64,000 nucleotides of DNA from Mesoflavibacter zeaxanthinifaciens DSM 18436. Lineage in GTDB: Bacteria > Bacteroidota > Bacteroidia > Flavobacteriales > Flavobacteriaceae. The translations under genes and the position numbers were made by a program. Under the pieces are notes generated by a model, which worked only from the letters and a program-made list of their open reading frames with translations, did no database searches and was not told where the DNA came from. The stretch covers positions 274,189-338,188 of the forward strand of contig NZ_AULQ01000005.1 in NCBI RefSeq assembly GCF_000422365.1. Direction: 5' to 3'. Below are positions 60,466 through 64,000 of this stretch, piece after piece (within the stretch, counting starts at the first letter, position 1; each line of letters begins with the position of its first letter).

Positions 60466-62817
60466 ATGCAAAGACTGTTAGCCTACTTTAAGAACAATAA
60501 AAAGAAAACAATTATATTGTTTTTACTACTTGTGGCTTACTATTTTTGTTTACCCAAACACCTTTTTAAAGACCCAACTGCAACGGTTATTACAAGTAAT
60601 AAAAATGAGTTATTAGGTGCTATAATTGCAGACGATGGGCAGTGGCGCTTTCCTGAAAATGATTCGGTTCCTGATAAATTTAAAACTTGTATCATAGCTT
60701 TTGAAGATGAATACTTTTACAATCATCCTGGTTTTAATCCAATTTCAATTTTTAAAGCTTTAAAAGAAAATATAAATTCTGGTAAAATTAAACGAGGCGG
60801 AAGTACCATTACACAACAAGTTATACGCTTATCGCGAAAAGGAAAACAGCGTACTTATTGGGAAAAATTTAAAGAAATTATCTTAGCAACGCGGCTAGAA
60901 TTTAGGCATAAAAAAGATGAAATTTTAGCATTGTACGCCAGTCATGCGCCTTTTGGCGGAAATGTTGTTGGTTTAGATGCAGCTTCGTGGCGATATTTTA
61001 ATAGAAATTCTGAAGATTTATCTTGGGCAGAAAGTGCAACATTAGCAGTCTTACCAAATGCACCAAGTTTGATATATCCTGGTAAAAACCAATTACAACT
61101 ATTAAAGAAACGTAATAGATTACTAAAAAAGCTTTTAGATAATCAAACTATTGATAGTTTAACTTATAATCTTTCTATATCCGAAAGGTTACCACAAAAA
61201 CCTTATCCTTTACCACAAATTGCGCCACATTTACTGCAAACTATTGCAAAAACCGATAAAGGACAACGCATTAAAACTAGCGTTAACAAGAGTCTTCAAC
61301 AGCAAACTAACTCTATTGTTTTTAATCATTATAATACCTTAAAACAAAACGAAATTTATAATATTTCAGTCCTTATTTTGGATGTAAAAACTAGAAAAGT
61401 TTTAACCTATGTAGGTAATGCTCCAACGGATAAAAATCATCAAAACAGTGTAGATATTATAAACAAACCTCGTAGCACTGGTAGTATTTTAAAACCTTTT
61501 TTATATGCTGCAATGCTGGACGCTGGTGATATTTTACCAAATACTTTAGTTGCAGATGTACCAACACAATTTGGCGATTATTCTCCAGAGAATTTCAATA
61601 AAGAGTTTGATGGTGCTGTACCAGCAAAACGAGCTTTATCAAGATCTTTAAACGTTCCTGCTGTTAGAATGTTACAAGATTTTGGCTTGGACAGATTTCA
61701 TTATTATTTAAAAAATCTTAACCTTAAAGATATCAGGTTTAATGCCAATCACTACGGATTATCTTTGGTTCTTGGTGGAGCAGAAAGTAACCTTTGGGAT
61801 TTATGTAAAAGTTATGCGGCGTTTTCTTCAACCATTAATCATTTTAACGAAACTTCAAGCGAATATTTTAGTAATGAGTTTTGCGAACCAACTTTTTTTG
61901 AAAATGAAGAAATTGACTTCGGTAAAAAATCGAATGAAAAAACTCTTTTTGATGCCGCTTCCATCTACTTAACTTATGAAAGCTTAAAAGAAGTAAACCG
62001 ACCTGAAGGTGATGATAATTGGGAGTTTTTTGATAATTCTAAACAAATTGCTTGGAAAACAGGAACTAGCTATGGTTTTAGAGACGCATGGGCTATAGGT
62101 ACTACAAAAGATTATGTAGTTGGTGTTTGGGTTGGTAATGCAGATGGAGAAGGAAGACCTGGCTTAGTTGGTGTACAAACAGCTGCACCAATACTTTTTG
62201 ATGTGTTTGATTTATTACCTAATAGTCAATGGTTTCAAAAACCTTTTGATGAAATGGAAAAGGTAAATATATGCGCTGTTAGCGGTTATAGAGCTTCTGT
62301 TAATTGTGTTAAAATAGATGAAAAATACATACAAAAAAGTGGCTTAAAGACAGAAGCTTGTCCCTATCATAAATTAATACATTTAGATAAAACTGAGAGT
62401 TTCCAAGTAAATTCTTCTTGCGAAAATATAAACGAAATTAAAAACACATCTTGGTTTGTTTTACCTCCTTTAATGGCTTACTACTATAAAGACAAACATC
62501 CATTTTACAAACCCTTACCCGCTTTTAGAGAGGATTGCATTAATTCTAAAAAAGAAACAATGGAATTTATCTATCCTAAAGATATCAAAAAGATTTTTCT
62601 ACCTAAAGATTTCAATGAAAAAACTAACGATCTGATTTTAAAAGTTACACACTCTAAACCAAATACTAAATTATATTGGTATTTAGACCATATTTTTTTA
62701 GGTGAAACAACTACAATTCACAACATGTCTATACGACCAAAAGAAGGTAAATATACAATTACAGTCACTGACGAATTCGGCAACGAAATCAAAAAAACCA
62801 TAGAAATTTCTCAATAA
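60466..62817 (+). CDS. pbpC: Penicillin-binding protein 1C
   Basis: 783 residues: membrane segment (about 15-28), glycosyltransferase 51 domain (EDEYFYNHPGF about 80-90; RGGSTITQQVIRL), transpeptidase with S340-x-x-K343 (GSILKP), SxN (SRSLN) and K531-T-G (KTGTS), and the extra C-terminal biPBP_C domain (about 690-783). Builds or repairs peptidoglycan. PBP1C-A2M partnership is conserved in proteobacteria; here the two are 2.5 kb apart in the same orientation, with two unrelated genes between. Confidence 0.94.
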   Translation: MQRLLAYFKNNKKKTIILFLLLVAYYFCLPKHLFKDPTATVITSNKNELLGAIIADDGQWRFPENDSVPDKFKTCIIAFEDEYFYNHPGFNPISIFKALKENINSGKIKRGGSTITQQVIRLSRKGKQRTYWEKFKEIILATRLEFRHKKDEILALYASHAPFGGNVVGLDAASWRYFNRNSEDLSWAESATLAVLPNAPSLIYPGKNQLQLLKKRNRLLKKLLDNQTIDSLTYNLSISERLPQKPYPLPQIAPHLLQTIAKTDKGQRIKTSVNKSLQQQTNSIVFNHYNTLKQNEIYNISVLILDVKTRKVLTYVGNAPTDKNHQNSVDIINKPRSTGSILKPFLYAAMLDAGDILPNTLVADVPTQFGDYSPENFNKEFDGAVPAKRALSRSLNVPAVRMLQDFGLDRFHYYLKNLNLKDIRFNANHYGLSLVLGGAESNLWDLCKSYAAFSSTINHFNETSSEYFSNEFCEPTFFENEEIDFGKKSNEKTLFDAASIYLTYESLKEVNRPEGDDNWEFFDNSKQIAWKTGTSYGFRDAWAIGTTKDYVVGVWVGNADGEGRPGLVGVQTAAPILFDVFDLLPNSQWFQKPFDEMEKVNICAVSGYRASVNCVKIDEKYIQKSGLKTEACPYHKLIHLDKTESFQVNSSCENINEIKNTSWFVLPPLMAYYYKDKHPFYKPLPAFREDCINSKKETMEFIYPKDIKKIFLPKDFNEKTNDLILKVTHSKPNTKLYWYLDHIFLGETTTIHNMSIRPKEGKYTITVTDEFGNEIKKTIEISQ

Positions 62818-63000
62818 AATAGAAAAAACACAGAAAATTAAATACCTATTTTAACAAAACACTAACATTTCAACGAAAAAAAGAGCATTATATCTATCTG
62901 AATTTAGATAGTCTCACAAAAAAATATACCTTTAAGATTCCAAATGAAATTTTGGGATGTTTATCATATAAATTAAACTAACACAATCATTTCATACCTA

Positions 63001-64000
63001 TGAAAAAAACTACTCTCCTAATTTTACTATTATTTAGTATAATTGTACAAGCTCAGGTAATTAATCAGCCAGCAAACTGGCCCAATACCAATTGGACTGT
63101 AACTGGAAGCTACAATACAGATCCTACAGCTTTTGAAGCAGACCCTACAACAACAGCAAACTTTGCATTTGATGATGATGATGCAGGTAGTGGTAGCACA
63201 GATGCCATACAAGCAGAATCACCAGTAATTGATTTATCAGCAGCATTTAGTGCAGGCGAAACTTGGCTATTTGTTGACACAGATTATGTTTTCAACTGGA
63301 TAAGTTCTGATGCTATCGGAGTTGAATATTGGGATGCAGATGCAGGAACATGGAATCCTTGGGGATCACCAATTCAAGCAGATACAGCTACACCTCCAAC
63401 AAATGATTTTTGTGCAGGAACATCTGAAGCTTATACTACAGACCAATTAAACATAGCTGGTTTTACAGCAACACAGTTATCTGGTTTCAAATATCGTCTC
63501 TTTTATGATGATGGAGGAATTTGGGGATGGGGAATGTGTTTTAGTTCTCCAACATTATATTCTCAAATGCCACCAGCATGTGCAGACGTAACAGGTATAA
63601 CTGCTGTCACAACAGGAGATACCACTGCAGATATAACATGGTTAGCAGGCGGATCAGAGACTGAATGGCAAATTTGGATACAACCAGCAGGAACAGGAGA
63701 GCCAACAACAGATGGTACAACAACATCGACTAACAATCCTTATCCAGCAAGTGGTTTAACACCAAGTACAGCTTATGAAGTTTATGTAAGAGCTGATTGT
63801 GATACTGATGGGTTTAGTAACTGGGTAGGACCAGTAAACTTCACAACGTTTAACACACCACCACCAGCACCAGTAGGTGTAACATGTTCTAGTGGAACAT
63901 CAACATTTATCTTTACAGAAGATTTTGGAAATGATACAAACTATGTACCATCAGGATGGACAGGAACAACTTTTGCAGATAGTAATGGTAACTGGGATAT
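63001..64000 (+). CDS. Secreted fibronectin type III protein, 3' end beyond window
   Basis: Open for 333 codons to the window end with no stop. Signal peptide (TTLLILLLFSIIVQAQ), then a beta-rich N-terminal domain (about 20-195: WLFVDTDYVFNW, YRLFYDDGGIWGWGMCF), and a fibronectin type III-like domain (about 200-290: TTADITWLAGGSETEWQIWI, GLTPSTAYEVYVRADC). Thr, Ala and Gly rich. Typical of large flavobacterial T9SS adhesins; a C-terminal sorting domain would be expected past 64000. Preceded by 183 bases with no clear promoter box, though a small hairpin CTATCT/AGATAG lies at 62894-62911. Confidence 0.85.

Noticed and set aside
62894..62911. CTATCT/AGATAG hairpin before the last gene as a terminator of pbpC.
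   Set aside because: Only six base pairs, AT-rich and not followed by a T-run.
63030..63212. Cysteine-rich 60-residue minus-strand frame at the window end.
   Set aside because: Antisense shadow of the secreted fibronectin-type gene, whose signal peptide and domains support the plus strand.

Overview
The window reads as chromosomal DNA of a marine-type member of the Flavobacteriaceae (Bacteroidota). The grounds are the very AT-rich sequence, many promoters of the Bacteroidota form TAnnTTTG, short SPI and lipobox signals, a type IX secretion (T9SS type B) C-terminal domain, an HmuY-family lipoprotein, a complete Bat aerotolerance operon, and several lineage-typical families (DUF6607, DUF6686, THC0290_0291). 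I found no tRNA, rRNA, CRISPR array, transposase or phage gene, and no gene-free stretch longer than about 250 bases. This is ordinary core genome with accessory patches.

Layout. 1-9.8 kb: a truncated glutamate dehydrogenase gene and housekeeping genes (cystathionine gamma-synthase, YicC, guanylate kinase, NadD, an OsmC protein). 9.9-13.0 kb: a lipoprotein with an internal duplication, GpsA and small unknowns. 13.0-22.2 kb: a divergent locus that looks like heme/iron acquisition. On the plus strand are a TonB-dependent receptor and an HmuY-family lipoprotein. On the minus strand, tightly packed, are DUF6607, an exported ankyrin protein, an exported DUF2271 protein carrying a flavinylation-type motif (DAVTGAT), a PepSY-flavodoxin-ferredoxin reductase fusion, DUF6686 and a small unknown. 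22.3-29.2 kb: an RND efflux operon with a GbsR/MarR regulator at its head, behind a perfect inverted-repeat operator, and a TetR regulator at its tail. 29.2-34.7 kb: PheS, CvpA, and a SulP transporter/carbonic anhydrase/DUF2490 set. 34.8-44.0 kb: MoxR, DUF58 and Bat proteins. 44.2-47.7 kb: aldo-keto reductase, SDR, HD hydrolase and AlbA_2/Schlafen-like protein. 47.9-51.1 kb: a membrane-anchored helix-hairpin-helix protein, an OmpA protein and an ALDH7-type dehydrogenase. 51.2-64 kb: asparaginase-like lipoprotein, alpha-2-macroglobulin, PBP1C and two secreted adhesin-like proteins, the last cut by the window end.

How the genes work together. The most interesting unit is the 13.0-22.2 kb locus. 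A plausible reading is that a HmuY-like surface lipoprotein passes heme (or another iron source) to the TonB receptor. The PepSY fusion would carry electrons from cytosolic NAD(P)H through FAD and FMN across the inner membrane to a covalently flavinylated periplasmic DUF2271 protein, which could reduce iron or heme. The ankyrin protein, DUF6607 and DUF6686 are uncharacterised partners. The pieces are seen in the sequence; the electron route is inference.
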